From CAZEDM01 sp964511075 (lineage in GTDB: Bacteria > Zixibacteria > MSB-5A5 > RBG-16-43-9), in NCBI GenBank assembly GCA_964511075.1, contig CAZEDM010000007.1:124001-188000 (forward strand): DNA of 64,000 bases. The letters are read 5' to 3'. The translations under genes and the position numbers were made by a program. Positions 34,888-44,087 of this stretch are shown here, piece by piece. The notes under the pieces were generated by a model. It ran no database searches. It had not been told where the DNA came from and was given only the letters and a program-made list of their open reading frames with translations. The stretch's first letter is position 1; each line of letters opens with the position of its first letter.

Positions 34888-35856
34888 TTATTCCAAATCG
34901 CTTTCTAAGTAATCGCTTGCCTTCATCTTACGCGTGATCTCCTCCGAAAGTCTTTTGGAGAACTCCTTGGCTGGATCCTGTCCGTAGATCTTCAACATGT
35001 GATTCATCGCTATCACCTCAGAGATCACCGTGATGTTCTTGCCCGGTGAAACCGGAATGATGACCACGGGAATCTCCACCCCCAAAATACGGGTGTACTT
35101 GTTCTCGATACCCAACCTCTCATACTCCAGGTCATCCTCCCATAGAACCAGCCTGACCTCGACCTCAATCCTTTTCTGGACCCTGACCGACCTTATGCCG
35201 AAGAGCTTCTCGATATCGATTATCCCCACTCCCCTGATCTCCATCAGATGCCCTAAGATCTCAGTCCCCGTGCCTACGATGACCTCCGGCGTCTTACGGA
35301 AGATATTCACTATATCATCTGCTACCAGGCGATGGCCCCTTTCCACCAGATCAAGTGCGCACTCGCTTTTACCAATGCCGCTTTTCCCAGTGTAAAGCAA
35401 TCCCACTCCGTAAACATCAACCAGGGTCCCGTGAAGGGAGGTATTGGGTGCAAATATATTATCCAGATATAAGCTCAGACGGTTGGTCAGCTCCGTGGTG
35501 GAGAGACGGGATTGAAATACCGGCGTTTTAGCTTGATCAGCCATCTCCAGTAACTCTGGAGGAGGATAGATATTCTTGGAGACGATGATGCAGGGGATAT
35601 TGAAACGAAAAACCCTCTGCAGGAGCTCCCTTCTCCTCTTCTGATCCAGACTCTGAAGAAAGGAGATCTCGGTCTCGCCTATCACCTGGGTCCTCTCGTA
35701 GGCAAACCTGTCGGTATATCCAGAAAGAGCTAATCCCGGCCGGTGAATCTCGTTATTGAGTATTTTCCTTTTTAGCCCCTCCTCATTCGTTAAAAGGGTA
35801 AGCTCTAAGAAATCCTTTCTTTCCTTGTAAAGCTTTTCGACTGTGATATTCTCCAT
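34888..35856 (-). CDS. hprK: HPr kinase/phosphorylase
   Basis: 322 residues. The C-terminal kinase domain has the P-loop YTGKSGIGKSECALDLVERG (about 155-175), VADDIV, and the HprK signature MEIRGVGIIDIEKLFG. The N-terminal DRTGG-like domain is present. The enzyme phosphorylates or dephosphorylates a Ser of HPr or an HPr-like protein; no ptsH is seen in the window. Location after rpoN-hpf is the usual arrangement in Gram-negatives with a regulatory PTS. 8 bp separates it from hpf. Confidence 0.93.
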   Translation of the reverse strand: MENITVEKLYKERKDFLELTLLTNEEGLKRKILNNEIHRPGLALSGYTDRFAYERTQVIGETEISFLQSLDQKRRRELLQRVFRFNIPCIIVSKNIYPPPELLEMADQAKTPVFQSRLSTTELTNRLSLYLDNIFAPNTSLHGTLVDVYGVGLLYTGKSGIGKSECALDLVERGHRLVADDIVNIFRKTPEVIVGTGTEILGHLMEIRGVGIIDIEKLFGIRSVRVQKRIEVEVRLVLWEDDLEYERLGIENKYTRILGVEIPVVIIPVSPGKNITVISEVIAMNHMLKIYGQDPAKEFSKRLSEEITRKMKASDYLESDLE

Positions 35857-35864
35857 CTTTTAAA

Positions 35865-36218
35865 TCATTCTTCCTCAGAAGAGGTTGCTCCGGGCTTCAT
35901 GGAGGTTTTCCTTCCCTTTCTTTGACGATACTTTCTTTCCTTCAATTTGGATTTATATTTTTTAAGCTGTCTCTTCATCTTATCTAAGGCACCTTCGATT
36001 GAGGCTCTGAAATCGTCTGAGCTATGCTGGCTGACAAGCATTGCCCCATAGACCTTCAGATTCAATTCAGCTTTCTTCCTGTACCCCTCCTCCTCCAAGA
36101 CCAGATGGGCATCGATGATATGATCAAAAAATCGGTCTAAGCCATTTATCTCCTTGTTGGCAAAATCCTTGAGTTCCTGGGTCAGTTCGAAGTGTCGTGC
36201 AGTGGTCCTGCTTCTCAT
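35865..36218 (-). CDS. hpf: Ribosome hibernation promoting factor (short type)
   Basis: 117 residues of the sigma54-modulation/HPF beta-alpha-beta-beta-beta-alpha fold: RHFELTQELKDFANKEI, HLVLEEEG and SSDDFRASIEGALDKMKRQL, followed by a basic tail. The long-form dimerisation domain is absent. It binds the decoding centre of idle ribosomes. Position directly after rpoN is conserved across proteobacteria and relatives. Confidence 0.93.
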   Translation of the reverse strand: MRSRTTARHFELTQELKDFANKEINGLDRFFDHIIDAHLVLEEEGYRKKAELNLKVYGAMLVSQHSSDDFRASIEGALDKMKRQLKKYKSKLKERKYRQRKGRKTSMKPGATSSEEE

Positions 36219-36288
36219 CTAAATGCTCCTTTCTTTTTTTACAGCGGACTGATTTTTTATGCCGGGGTGAAAATCTAGCTAAAAGATC

Positions 36289-37713
36289 TTAAGCTGTCTT
36301 CTCTTTCTCTTCAGATTCACTCCCTTTAACACGGATGACCCTCTTCCGGAAACGAGCCGAAGGTATCTGTAGCTCCTCCCTGTATTTGGTTACGGTACGA
36401 CGAGCAAGATTTATGCCCCTTTGGCTAAGCAGTTTGTAGATCTCCCGGTCGGATAAAGGGGAATTGGGGTTCTCTTCTCTGATTATCTGTTCCAACATAC
36501 TCTTGATGTGCCGCTTGGAGATCTCCTGGCCATCCTCCTTGGTCAATCCGGAATTAAAAAAATATCTCACTTCAAATAAACCCTGGGGGGTTTGGACATA
36601 TTTGTCATTAGCCACCCGAGAGACAGTAGCCACGTTCATATTCAGCTTATTGGCTATGGTTTCCATGGTCAGGGGCTTCAGGTGCTCGGGGCCATTCTCA
36701 AAGAACTCGTTCTGCTCCTCGATGATTGCGCCCATCACATTTACCATGGTGGACCTGCGCTGGTTGATGGCATTTAAAAGCCAGCGAGCCTGTTCCAGCT
36801 TCTTCTTCACGTAATCTTTCACCTCTGGTTTTGTGCTGCTGTTTTTTTTCAATATCTCTTTGTAAGCCGGGTTAACCCTCAGCCGGGGCATGTTCTTGTC
36901 GTTATGAAAAACCAAGAACTCGTTTCCCACCTTCTCCACTATCAGATCCGGGACTATGGGAATGGCAGCGCTGACAAACCTGCCTGCCGCGGGTCTAGGA
37001 GAGAGTGTGCGAATGAGGTCCATGGCCTTCTGGACCTCCTCAAAATCCCTGCCTAATGTCTTGGCTAACTGGGACAGGCTCTTCTTATCCAGCTCGTTCA
37101 GATGTTGATCCACGATCCGATAAGCCAGGCTTTCCTCTAACCCCCTTCTCTTTAGCTGTAGGAGAAGAGATTCCCTTAAATCCCTTGTCCCCACCCCTGG
37201 AGGATCGAAACTCTGAATCAGCTTAAGCACCTTTCTGGTAATCTCCGGATCGCTCTTCATACCTTCTACTAATTCCTCAAAGGAGCAGGTCAGGTAGCCG
37301 TTCTCATCTATATTGCCAATTATATATTCCCCAATCCTGTGTTCCTCCTCCGTGAGTTTGCTGAAATTAAGCTGCTCCATAAGGTGTTCATACAAAGTTT
37401 TCTCCACTACGGTTGGTCTCTGTTCTTTCTCCTCCTGGTCCTCTTTTTCCCCCTTTATCCTGAACTCGCTTTCCTCCCCTAAGTATTCGCTCCAGTCGAT
37501 CTTGCCCAATTGAGGGTCTAATTCTTGTTCCTCCTCCGGAGCAGAGATATCTGTTTCCTCCCTGGCCTCGACCTCCTCCAGCAAGGGATTGGCTGAAAGC
37601 TCCTGACGAACCAGCTGCTCCAGCTTGAGGATAGGCATCTGCAAAAGTCTCAGAGATTGGATCAGCTGAGGAGCTATGGTCTGTTTAAGTTTTACCTGTA
37701 AACCTAACTTCAT
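36289..37713 (-). CDS. rpoN: RNA polymerase sigma54 factor
   Basis: 474 residues. Region I is Gln/Leu-rich (KLKQTIAPQLIQSLRLLQMP), region II acidic (about 50-95). The core-binding domain, the HTH (TMETIANKLNMNVATVSRVAN) and the C-terminal RpoN box (ARRTVTKYREELQIPSARFR) that reads the -24 element are all complete. This provides the sigma factor that the TPR-AAA activator at 25489 and the four -24/-12-like elements would need. It sits between lptB and hpf as in proteobacteria. Confidence 0.97.
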   Translation of the reverse strand: MKLGLQVKLKQTIAPQLIQSLRLLQMPILKLEQLVRQELSANPLLEEVEAREETDISAPEEEQELDPQLGKIDWSEYLGEESEFRIKGEKEDQEEKEQRPTVVEKTLYEHLMEQLNFSKLTEEEHRIGEYIIGNIDENGYLTCSFEELVEGMKSDPEITRKVLKLIQSFDPPGVGTRDLRESLLLQLKRRGLEESLAYRIVDQHLNELDKKSLSQLAKTLGRDFEEVQKAMDLIRTLSPRPAAGRFVSAAIPIVPDLIVEKVGNEFLVFHNDKNMPRLRVNPAYKEILKKNSSTKPEVKDYVKKKLEQARWLLNAINQRRSTMVNVMGAIIEEQNEFFENGPEHLKPLTMETIANKLNMNVATVSRVANDKYVQTPQGLFEVRYFFNSGLTKEDGQEISKRHIKSMLEQIIREENPNSPLSDREIYKLLSQRGINLARRTVTKYREELQIPSARFRKRVIRVKGSESEEKEKTA

Positions 37714-37764
37714 AACTTTAAATTATTTCCCCTTCCACTTACTCTTATCGGAACAGGTCTTTGC

Positions 37765-38490
37765 TCAGTTTAACCTGAACCTTTCTCCCAGGTAGATCTT
37801 TTTAGCCTCCGGGTCAGAAGCCAAGAACTCCGACGTTCCGGATTTCAGTATCTGGCCATCACACATTATATAAGCTCTGTCAGTTATAGCCAAAGTCTCC
37901 CTGACGTTATGATCTGTGATCAGGATCCCTAGATCTTTCTGTTTTAACCTGAAGATTATCTTCTGGATATCCTCGACGGCGATGGGATCGATTCCTGAAA
38001 AGGGTTCATCCAAAAGCATGAACTTCGGCTCGGTGACCAAGGCACGGGTTATCTCAACCCTTCTTCTTTCTCCGCCCGAAAGGGTATAAGCTTTGTTCTT
38101 TGCCAAAGGTGCGATATCCAGCTCATTCAACAGCTCTTCCAAGCTATTCTTACGCTTGGCCTTGTCCAATTTCTGCATCTCCAGGATGGCTAATATGTTC
38201 TCCTCCACGGTCAATTTCCTGAAAATGGAGGGCTCCTGGGAAAGATACCCTATGCCCTTTTGGGCTCTTCTATACATAGGGAGATCGGTTATCTCCTCAG
38301 AATCAATCAAAACCCTGCCTGAATTAGGTTTTATGAAGCCGATGAACATATAGAAGGTTGTGGTTTTTCCTGCGCCGTTGGGGCCCAAAAGTCCTACCAC
38401 CTCTCCCTGTTTCACCTCTATGGAGACATTCCCTACCACCTTACGTTTTTTATAAATCTTAACCAGTTCCTCTGATCTCAGCATCTGCAT
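37765..38490 (-). CDS. lptB: LPS export ABC transporter ATPase
   Basis: 241 residues. Walker A GLLGPNGAGKTTTFY, Q-loop, signature LSGGERRRVEITRAL, Walker B KFMLLDEPFSGIDP and the H-loop ITDHNV are all present, with the LptB-type GLGYLxQE variant (GIGYLSQEPSIFRKLTVEEN). It powers LPS extraction from the inner membrane with LptFG. Encoded between lptC and rpoN; lptA, which usually stands between lptC and lptB, is missing here. Confidence 0.95.
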   Translation of the reverse strand: MQMLRSEELVKIYKKRKVVGNVSIEVKQGEVVGLLGPNGAGKTTTFYMFIGFIKPNSGRVLIDSEEITDLPMYRRAQKGIGYLSQEPSIFRKLTVEENILAILEMQKLDKAKRKNSLEELLNELDIAPLAKNKAYTLSGGERRRVEITRALVTEPKFMLLDEPFSGIDPIAVEDIQKIIFRLKQKDLGILITDHNVRETLAITDRAYIMCDGQILKSGTSEFLASDPEAKKIYLGERFRLN

Positions 38491-38563
38491 ATTTCCGCTG
38501 TATTAAATTCGACTCCTGTTGTTTATATTATAAAAGGTTCTCTTTGCATGCGCAATCATATTT

Positions 38564-39115
38564 TCATTTGCTTATTTCCCCCTCCGGCATATCTTTTATC
38601 TTCCCTTTGACCTCCTTTTTTATTTTTAGCTCTTTCAGCTCATGGTCCGCTTCCAAACCGTATCCGGTTATTACATCCTTTCCCTTGATAATTTTTACGA
38701 AATCATCTGTGGTGACCTTACTGCTCTGGGGATCCCAGCTAAGGCTCTGCGTCTCCAGGACCACCCCCTCGTCTGATTTGACCACGACATTCCCAAAGAC
38801 TCTGATCTCCTCTTTTTTCTCTCTGATCCATCCAGAATCAGCCTTTAGGCTGGAGATATGTTTCCCCTCCTGGTCATAGATATCCGCATAGATCACCTTT
38901 CCCTTAGCCAGGTCCTTTTTTTCATATTTCTCCAGGTATTTGATCTTAATCTCAGCAGATTTAACTCCGTTATGGGTAAAGACCATAGTGGTGTTCTCCA
39001 CCACCTGATCTGGGAAAGAACCTGCTTTGCGTGCACTGCCGGGGTTTTGTTCCCCGGAGCAAAATATCAAATTTAACCCTATTAGAAAAATAAGAAGTAC
39101 AATCTTTCTATCCAT
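38564..39115 (-). CDS. lptC: LptC-like LPS export periplasmic protein
   Basis: 183 residues from ATG at 39115, which has a GGAG site 6 nt upstream; an in-frame GTG at 39127 is less likely. The N-terminal signal ends LNLIFCSGE, a lipobox-like site. The body is an OstA/LptC beta-jellyroll (KGKVIYADIYDQEG, IRVFGNVVVKSDEG, ETQSLSWDPQSSKVTTDD). It bridges LptFG and the periplasmic LPS conduit. Flanked by an acyltransferase and lptB. Confidence 0.82.
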   Translation of the reverse strand: MDRKIVLLIFLIGLNLIFCSGEQNPGSARKAGSFPDQVVENTTMVFTHNGVKSAEIKIKYLEKYEKKDLAKGKVIYADIYDQEGKHISSLKADSGWIREKKEEIRVFGNVVVKSDEGVVLETQSLSWDPQSSKVTTDDFVKIIKGKDVITGYGLEADHELKELKIKKEVKGKIKDMPEGEISK

Positions 39116-39158
39116 AAGGATCTCCACATTAACAAATTACATCCTCCCTTCATTTTTT

Positions 39159-40079
39159 TCAAGTATTATCTGGAGGGGTGCGCCAGCGCTTGTGCATCCA
39201 TACCCATTGCTCCGGATATTCTCTTATTATCTTTTCCAGGAAATCTGTACATCTCTGGGTAAGATATACGATATTTTCATCTCTGCTTTTATCCGGCAGA
39301 GGTTTTATCTCCGGCCGAACAATTATCCTGTATTTATTTTTTTTTGTCTGAATTATAGCCATGGGCACAACGGGACAGTTTAGTTTTAGAGCCAAGATCA
39401 CTGGGCCAACCGGGGTACGTGCCAGCCTGCCAAAAAAATTGACGAATATCCCCCTTACCCTGGATGAATCCTGATCCATTAAAACGCCTAAAGCTCTGCC
39501 CGAATTCAAAGCCCGGATCACTTCCTTCACACTAATGGCAGAGGAGATGTTCTGTACCCCCATTCTCTCTCTGCTTTGAATTAGAAGTTTATCCAATCTG
39601 GGGTCATAAAGCTCCCTCCCGATAACCGAGACCTTATAGCCCCTGAGAGAGAAATAAGCAGCTAAAAGCTCAAAGTTCCCTATATGGCCTGTGACCGCCA
39701 TCACTCCCCTGCCTAACCGGTAAGCTTCATCAAAATGCTTCATACCCTCTGTTTCCACGATTTCATTAATCTCCTCCCGGCTCATTTTCTGCAACCTGAC
39801 TGCATCGGCGGAGTTCTGGCCCAGGCTCTCAAATACCTTCAATGAGATTTTTCTACAGGCGTTTGTCTCCAGATTGGGGAATGCTGTTTCTAAATTTTTA
39901 AAAACGGTCTGGCGAGCTTCCGGCAGGACAAGATAAGCCAGCTTTCCTAAATTCGCCCCTAGGAAAAGCGACAGCCGGCGGGGGAAAAGATTCAAAAACG
40001 CAATTAATGATTTTATGAATCTGTAGATCAGCCAGTTCTTTAATCTTTTCTTCAGTTTTGACCAAGGTTTTATTGCCAT
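39159..40079 (-). CDS. LpxL/HtrB-type lipid A acyltransferase
   Basis: 306 residues. One N-terminal hydrophobic segment (about 20-50), then the HX4D/E catalytic motif as TGHIGNFELLA (about 130), with downstream VSVIGRELYDPRLDKLL, GVLMDQDS and the PVVPMAI segment, all typical of the late acyltransferases of Kdo-lipid A. Located between the Kdo genes and lptC, which supports a role in lipid A maturation. Which acyl chain it adds cannot be told, so no lpxL/lpxM symbol is assigned. Confidence 0.9.
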   Translation of the reverse strand: MAIKPWSKLKKRLKNWLIYRFIKSLIAFLNLFPRRLSLFLGANLGKLAYLVLPEARQTVFKNLETAFPNLETNACRKISLKVFESLGQNSADAVRLQKMSREEINEIVETEGMKHFDEAYRLGRGVMAVTGHIGNFELLAAYFSLRGYKVSVIGRELYDPRLDKLLIQSRERMGVQNISSAISVKEVIRALNSGRALGVLMDQDSSRVRGIFVNFFGRLARTPVGPVILALKLNCPVVPMAIIQTKKNKYRIIVRPEIKPLPDKSRDENIVYLTQRCTDFLEKIIREYPEQWVWMHKRWRTPPDNT

Positions 40080-40090
40080 TAATTTGAAGC

Positions 40091-41050
40091 TTAGACCACT
40101 CCCGCCTTCAAAAGATCGTGCAGGTGAATGATACCTTTTGGCTCTTTTTTCCCATCCGGCACAATCAGGCAGGTTATATTGTAGAACTCCATCCGGTTCA
40201 GAGCCTTAGCAGCCAGCTCTTCAGCATCGATGGTCTTGGGATCTCTGGTCATTACCTCTCTGGCTTTCAGTTTAAAGATCTCCTCGGTCCTCTCCACTAA
40301 TCTCCTTAGATCGCCATCGGTGAATATCCCCACCAACTCATTTTTTCCATTGACAACGGAAGTGGCACCGAATCTTTTAGAGGTCATCTCCAGGATTACT
40401 TCTTTCATGTCTGCATCCTCAGAGACTACGGGGATATCCCCTCCGGAATGCATTACGTCCTTGACCTTCAGAAGCAGTCTCTTCCCCAGATAACCGCCGG
40501 GGTGAAGCAGGGCAAAATCCTCGGTTGAGAAGCCTCTTTCCTCCAGGAGGGCAACGGCTAAAGCATCCCCCATAACCAGAGCCGCGGTGGTGCTGGAGGT
40601 AGGGACCAAATTATTCGGGCAGGCTTCCTCGTCAACTGAGACATCCAGTACCACATCGCTTTTCTCTGCTGCAGGAGAAGAGGGGTCGCCGGTCAAGCTG
40701 ATTATGGGCACCCCTAACCTTTTGAATAAGGGAAAGAGCTGCTGCAGTTCCTCGGTCTCACCGCTTTTGGTCACTGCAATAACCACATCGTCCCTTCGCA
40801 CCAGTCCCAGATCCCCGTGTAACCCTTCTACCGGATGTAAAAAAATTGCTGCGGTTCCGGTAGAGGTCAGGGTAGCGGCGATCTTCTTGCCGATGATTCC
40901 CGATTTCCCTATGCCGGTAACGATGACCCTGCCCCTGCATCCCAGGATCAGCTCGACTGCTTCCTGGAATCCGGAGTTGATTTTCTTCTCTAAATTTAAA
41001 ATAGCCTCTGCCTCTTTCCGGATAACCTCTTTGGCTTTCTCTATTATCAT
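40091..41050 (-). CDS. kdsD: D-arabinose-5-phosphate isomerase
   Basis: 319 residues: N-terminal SIS domain (VTGIGKSGIIGKKIAATLTS, VTKSGETEEL, PTSSTTAALVMGDALA) followed by two CBS domains (about 205-319), the KdsD/KpsF architecture. It converts ribulose-5-P to arabinose-5-P, the first committed substrate of Kdo synthesis. The start overlaps the kdsC stop by 4 bp, so translation is coupled. Confidence 0.95.
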   Translation of the reverse strand: MIIEKAKEVIRKEAEAILNLEKKINSGFQEAVELILGCRGRVIVTGIGKSGIIGKKIAATLTSTGTAAIFLHPVEGLHGDLGLVRRDDVVIAVTKSGETEELQQLFPLFKRLGVPIISLTGDPSSPAAEKSDVVLDVSVDEEACPNNLVPTSSTTAALVMGDALAVALLEERGFSTEDFALLHPGGYLGKRLLLKVKDVMHSGGDIPVVSEDADMKEVILEMTSKRFGATSVVNGKNELVGIFTDGDLRRLVERTEEIFKLKAREVMTRDPKTIDAEELAAKALNRMEFYNITCLIVPDGKKEPKGIIHLHDLLKAGVV

Positions 41051-41565
41051 CTTAGGTACCTCAACGGGTTGATCTTCCTGCTTTCCAGGATCAAATCGAT
41101 TACTTCCCTGACTGCTCCCTCCCCTCCACTTTTTCTGGTGACATACAGGGCTAATCGATTTATCCTCTTATCCCCATTTTTGACTCCAATGGGGACTCCT
41201 GCTTTTTTGAAAACCTGATAATCCCAGAGGTCGTCTCCCATATAGACAATTTCATCATCCTTTATTCTCAATTTCTTTTTAAGTTCCTCATAGGTTTTCA
41301 TCTTGTTCCAGATTCCCAGGTGAAGCTCCTCAACCCCCAGCTCCTTTCCTCTTTTCCTGGCGGATTTGGAAGATCTGCCGGAGAGAAAGGCAACTTTTAT
41401 CCCGGCTTTTCTTGCAAAATATATACCCAGACCATCTGAGACGTTAAATCTTTTGCTCTCTTTGCCCTCATCGCTGATATAAATTGAATTATCCGTCAGA
41501 ACTCCATCCACATCCAGTATGATTAACTTGACCTTTTGTAACTTCTTCTTCAGCCTGGAATCTAT
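41047..41565 (-). CDS. kdsC: Kdo-8-phosphate phosphatase, apparently with a non-AUG start
   Basis: About 172 residues if read from ATA at 41565. The HAD motifs are LDVDGVLT, FLSGRSSKSARKR, and GDDLWDYQVFKKAG, as in KdsC. The first in-frame ATG/GTG/TTG-type codon downstream is GTG at 41511, which lies inside LDVDG and would remove the nucleophile Asp, so the true start is upstream. There the frame is open only back to a TAA overlapping kdsA, and contains no ATG, GTG or TTG. AAGGAGG stands 8-9 nt before ATA (ATC, one codon earlier, is also possible), at the kdsA stop. Start is inferred; the function call is firm. Confidence 0.85.
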   Translation of the reverse strand: MDSRLKKKLQKVKLIILDVDGVLTDNSIYISDEGKESKRFNVSDGLGIYFARKAGIKVAFLSGRSSKSARKRGKELGVEELHLGIWNKMKTYEELKKKLRIKDDEIVYMGDDLWDYQVFKKAGVPIGVKNGDKRINRLALYVTRKSGGEGAVREVIDLILESRKINPLRYLR

Positions 41566-42404
41566 GATAGCTCCTCCTTAAGCCAGCTCCTTCTATGCTC
41601 ATCCACCGATTTTAACTGAGTCAAAAGCTTTTCCAGCCTGTCTAAGAGGAGCATACTGTTTCTATCACACAATGCCTTCTCCACATGAGGGTGTGTTTCA
41701 ATGAAGAGTGCATCACAGCCGCAGGCAACTGCTCCACGGGAAAGGGGAAAGATAAACTGGGGCTCTCCAGAAGAACAGGTCCTCTCGCCCCCTGGTAGCT
41801 GCAGGGAATGGGTGGCATCAAAAACTACCGGATAGCCCAGGTTTCTCATTATTACCAGGGAGCGGAAGTCCACCACTAAGTTATGGTAGCCGAAAGTAGT
41901 ACCCCTTTCGGTTAATAGAATCTGTTCATTCCCCATTGACTCAGCCTTTTTGGCAATAATGCCCATATCCTCAGGAGCCATAAACTGACCTTTTTTGATA
42001 TTCAGGGCTTTCCCGGTTTTGGCTGCAGCTAAAACAATATCCGTCTGCCTGCATAAAAAAGCTGGAATCTGCAGTATATCCGCAACCTCTGATGCGGGTA
42101 AGGCTTCTTCTTTTGAATGAATGTCAGTCAATACTGGTACATCAAATTCTTTTTTTGCTTTATCTAAGACCTTTAAACCCTTCTCCAGTCCTGGTCCGGA
42201 ATAAGAATCTATGCTCATACGATTAGCCTTGGCATACGAAGATTTGAAGATGAAAGGGAATTTCAATTTATCAGTTACTTTTTTTATCGTCTCCGCTGTT
42301 TCTAAGACCAAATCCTCAGACTCAATAACGCAGGGACCGGCGATTAAAACCAGTGGAGAACCCTGGCCAATAGGAATATTTTTTACCTTGACTATTTTTC
42401 TCAT
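41562..42404 (-). CDS. kdsA: Kdo-8-phosphate synthase
   Basis: 280 residues from ATG at 42404. This start gives the family-typical MRKIVKVKNIPIGQ...LIAGPCVIES and has GAGGGG 10 nt before it; an upstream ATG at 42422 overlaps the pyrG stop. Conserved motifs: FKSSYAKANRMS, LTDIHSKEEA, LQIPAFLCRQTD, KKGQFMAP, TERGTTFGY and FDATHSLQLPGG. It condenses arabinose-5-P with phosphoenolpyruvate. The C-terminal EEL region contains the likely ribosome site of kdsC. Confidence 0.96.
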   Translation of the reverse strand: MRKIVKVKNIPIGQGSPLVLIAGPCVIESEDLVLETAETIKKVTDKLKFPFIFKSSYAKANRMSIDSYSGPGLEKGLKVLDKAKKEFDVPVLTDIHSKEEALPASEVADILQIPAFLCRQTDIVLAAAKTGKALNIKKGQFMAPEDMGIIAKKAESMGNEQILLTERGTTFGYHNLVVDFRSLVIMRNLGYPVVFDATHSLQLPGGERTCSSGEPQFIFPLSRGAVACGCDALFIETHPHVEKALCDRNSMLLLDRLEKLLTQLKSVDEHRRSWLKEELS

Positions 42405-42418
42405 GGAATGATGACCCC

Positions 42419-44086
42419 TCATCTCCTGGGCAGAGACTCTTTTTCCCCTAACATTCTCGACTTTTTAGAGTTTTTATATCTCAGGGAAGCCTTGACTAAA
42501 TCGCGGAACAGGGGGTGGGCTTTAAGGGGTCGGGATTTTAGCTCGGGGTGGAACTGTACCCCTACGAACCAGGGGTGGTTTTCTATCTCGATTATCTCTA
42601 CTAAGCTGCCGTTTGGGGAGGCACCGGCTATTCTCATCCCAGCTTTGACCAGGCTCTCCTTATACTGGTTGTTGAATTCATACCTGTGTCTGTGTCTCTC
42701 GCTGATCTTGGTCTCCGCATAAGCTTTAAAGGAGAAGCTCTCCTTATCCAGGATACAAGGGTAGGCTCCCAATCTCATAGTAGCCCCTTTGTCCACTATC
42801 TTCTCCTGCTCTGCCAGCAGACTTATAACCGGATATCCGGTGTTTTTCTCGAACTCGGTGCTGTTGGCGCCTTTCATTCCGCACATATTTCTGGCGAACT
42901 CGATAACCGCGCACTGCATCCCCAGGCAGATCCCCAGGAAGGGAACTTTGTTTTCCCTGACGAACCTGACAGCTTCTATCTTCCCCTCGATACCCCTCTC
43001 TCCGAAACCTCCGGGAATCAAAATCCCGTCCATATCCTTTAGATATTTATCTGCCCCTTCTTTTTCCAGAACCTCTGAGCTGATCCAGCTAAGCTTTACC
43101 TTAGCCTCATTCTCTACCCCGGCATGGACAAACGCCTCTATTATGCTTTTATATGAGTCTTTTAAGTTGGTATACTTTCCGCAGATCCCGATCTTAACTT
43201 CATATTCTGGATGTTTGATCTTCTCCACCATCCCTTCCCACTCGCCCATATCCAGCCTCTGGCAGGACAAGTCCAAATGCTGGCAGACCAGATCATCCAG
43301 ACCCTCCTGGTGAAACAACAGGGGAATCTCATAAATCGATTCCACGTCAATCGCCTGAATCACCGACTGGCTGGGCACATTGCAGAAAAGCCCGATCTTG
43401 TTTTTTATCTCCTGGGATAAAGGCCTGGGGGTGCGGCACAGGAGGATGTCTGGCTGGATACCGATCTCTCTCAATGCCTTGACGCTGTGCTGGGTCGGTT
43501 TGGTCTTCACCTCACCGGCAGACTCTATGAACGGCACCAGGGTCAGGTGGATGTAAAGGACATTTTTGCGTCCATACTCTAACCCCATCTGTCTGATAGA
43601 TTCCAGAAAAGGAAGTCCTTCTATATCCCCTACTGTTCCGCCGATCTCAGTTATCACCACATCCACATCCCCATTCTTCTCCGCTAACTTCTTTATCCTT
43701 CTTTTGATCTCGTCCGTGATATGGGGAATCACCTGGACTGTTGCCCCCAGATAATCCCCTCTTCTCTCCCGGCTTATAACCTCCCCGTATACCTGCCCGG
43801 TAGTAACGTTGCTGTCCCTGGTTAGACTCTCACCCAGGAATCTCTCGTAATGACCCAAATCCAGATCGGTCTCCGCACCGTCGTCCAGGACAAAGACCTC
43901 CCCGTGCTGAAAGGGATTCATGGTGCCGGGATCGACATTCAGGTAAGGGTCGAACTTCTGCAGGTTTACCTTCAGCCCTCTTGTCTTAAGCAGAAGCCCC
44001 AGGGAGGAGCAGGCTACCCCCTTGCCCAGGGAGGAGACCACCCCGCCGGTTATGAAGATATATTTGGGCGCGTTTCTGGGATTCAA
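42419..44086 (-). CDS. pyrG: CTP synthase
   Basis: 555 residues. N-terminal synthetase domain (FITGGVVSSLGKGVACSSLG, YLNVDPGTMNP, HGEVFVLDDGAETDLDLGHY). The C-terminal class I glutaminase has IPGGFGERG, the nucleophile Cys in FLGICLGMQ, and the His-Glu pair in VGVQFHPELKSRP. It makes CTP, also needed to activate Kdo as CMP-Kdo, which fits its place between kdsB and kdsA. Ends in TGA, showing that TGA is a normal stop here. Confidence 0.97.
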   Translation of the reverse strand: MNPRNAPKYIFITGGVVSSLGKGVACSSLGLLLKTRGLKVNLQKFDPYLNVDPGTMNPFQHGEVFVLDDGAETDLDLGHYERFLGESLTRDSNVTTGQVYGEVISRERRGDYLGATVQVIPHITDEIKRRIKKLAEKNGDVDVVITEIGGTVGDIEGLPFLESIRQMGLEYGRKNVLYIHLTLVPFIESAGEVKTKPTQHSVKALREIGIQPDILLCRTPRPLSQEIKNKIGLFCNVPSQSVIQAIDVESIYEIPLLFHQEGLDDLVCQHLDLSCQRLDMGEWEGMVEKIKHPEYEVKIGICGKYTNLKDSYKSIIEAFVHAGVENEAKVKLSWISSEVLEKEGADKYLKDMDGILIPGGFGERGIEGKIEAVRFVRENKVPFLGICLGMQCAVIEFARNMCGMKGANSTEFEKNTGYPVISLLAEQEKIVDKGATMRLGAYPCILDKESFSFKAYAETKISERHRHRYEFNNQYKESLVKAGMRIAGASPNGSLVEIIEIENHPWFVGVQFHPELKSRPLKAHPLFRDLVKASLRYKNSKKSRMLGEKESLPRR

Positions 44087-44087
44087 T

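Noticed and set aside
40587..41072. 161-codon open frame antisense to kdsD
   Set aside because: Shadow of kdsD; Ser/Thr-rich without domain character.
42789..43313. 174-codon open frame antisense to pyrG
   Set aside because: Shadow of a strongly conserved gene, no ribosome site, no recognisable protein.
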